Origin: Bemisia tabaci
Taxonomy: Eukaryota > Arthropoda > Insecta > Hemiptera > Aleyrodidae
Direction: 5' to 3'
DNA length: 64,000 nt
Assembly (NCBI RefSeq): GCF_918797505.1
Contig: NC_092795.1
Coordinates: 23,237,131 to 23,301,130 of the forward strand
The stretch's first letter is position 1, and every line of letters begins with the position of its first letter. The notes beneath the pieces are model-generated. The model was not told where the DNA came from. It saw nothing but the letters and a program-made list of their open reading frames with translations, and did not search any database. The translations under genes and the position numbers were made by a program. Positions 63,737 to 64,000 of the stretch are shown here, one piece after another.

Positions 63737-64000
63737 TGGGGTGTTTACAAGTCCATAGTACCGATTTTTTAAGGGCAGTCCGAAAGTTCTGAAAAAGTGC
63801 AGAAATTCCGCAAGAAAGTCCGGAATTTTTGTCATTATTGTCGCCATTGGAGCGAGACATTCAAATTTTTGAAATTTTTCGCATTTTCTCGGATGAAAGT
63901 ACTGAAAAGCACTGAATTCTTCTGGTGAACAGGCGCTGCGTTTCTTGGGAACTTACTGTAAAAGTATCGTTAAAGTACCGATTTTGGCCGGCCCGTTTAG
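63737..64000. mobile_element. STEP element running off the window
   Basis: It starts GGGGTGTTTACAAGTCC and keeps the family order to TTTTGGCCGGCCCGTTTAG at the last base; only the terminal TAGACACCCTG is outside. Confidence 0.8.

Overview
The window reads as eukaryotic, gene-free and repeat-saturated DNA, most likely from an insect. I could not support a single protein-coding gene. The open frames are short (the longest is 210 codons), usually run through inverted-repeat elements, and carry no domain I recognise. The AT-rich background is broken by GC-rich patches, long G/C and A/T homopolymers and two tRNA-derived SINE-like sequences. The abundant ~250-bp family ending in CTGCCGTGCTAAGGA resembles a repeat I associate with hemipteran (whitefly, Bemisia-type) genomes. 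That is recollection, not a search result, so the host assignment is tentative.

What fills the window is a large collection of short non-autonomous DNA elements with inverted-repeat (foldback) structure. The best supported families are named here for convenience. TA-1 (~225 bp, TIR CACTGGAAAAAAACACATTG, TA duplications), TA-2 (~306-359 bp, TIR CACGGAGAAAA, TA duplications) and TA-3 (240 bp) are Tc1/mariner-like MITEs. HAT-1/2/3 (159-164 bp, TIRs CAGTGGCGTGG, CAGTGGCGATTC and CAGAGGCGGATCC) carry 8-bp target duplications, several of them perfect. Q4 (236-254 bp, TIR CTGCCGTGCTAAGGA) has 4-bp duplications. STEP (~299 bp, TIR CAGGGTGTCTAC) has many copies across the window. VG (~235 bp, TIR like CACAGTGGATCGAGTCAAT) includes copies carrying two further 8-bp-duplication elements. 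There is also a PIF/Harbinger-like double palindrome with TAA duplications and a 640-bp hAT-like element filled by a minisatellite.

Layout. 0-2 kb: HAT, TA-1 and a duplicated 73-bp mini-palindrome. 3.6-6.5 kb: a SINE, two large palindromes, a GC-rich tandem repeat with decayed coding character, and pyrimidine minisatellites. 7.6-9 kb: TA-1 and the minisatellite element. 10-14.3 kb: Q4, a 150-bp tandem array, repeat G (with intron/exon-like signals) and foldback M. 14.8-18.9 kb: TA-1, three Q4 pieces, tandem family O with nested insertions, and an 843-bp TIR element holding a SINE. 19-23.5 kb: HAT copies, M, N and a second G copy between 240-bp direct repeats. 24-33 kb: family P, VG, a 530-bp palindrome, a GC-rich promoter-like patch at ~29.2 kb and two TA-2 copies. 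33-43 kb: Q4, STEP and HAT copies, nested palindromes, and the TAA element. 43-64 kb: further palindromes, STEP/TA-1/VG nests, TA-3, and the VG/X nest at 61.9-62.4 kb.

Nothing here forms an operon or pathway. The biology on view is the activity of several non-autonomous transposon families, with insertion histories that can be ordered from nested copies and target duplications. No transposase was found, so the mobilising enzymes must be elsewhere. The 29.2 kb patch is the only place I would look for a host promoter or first exon.
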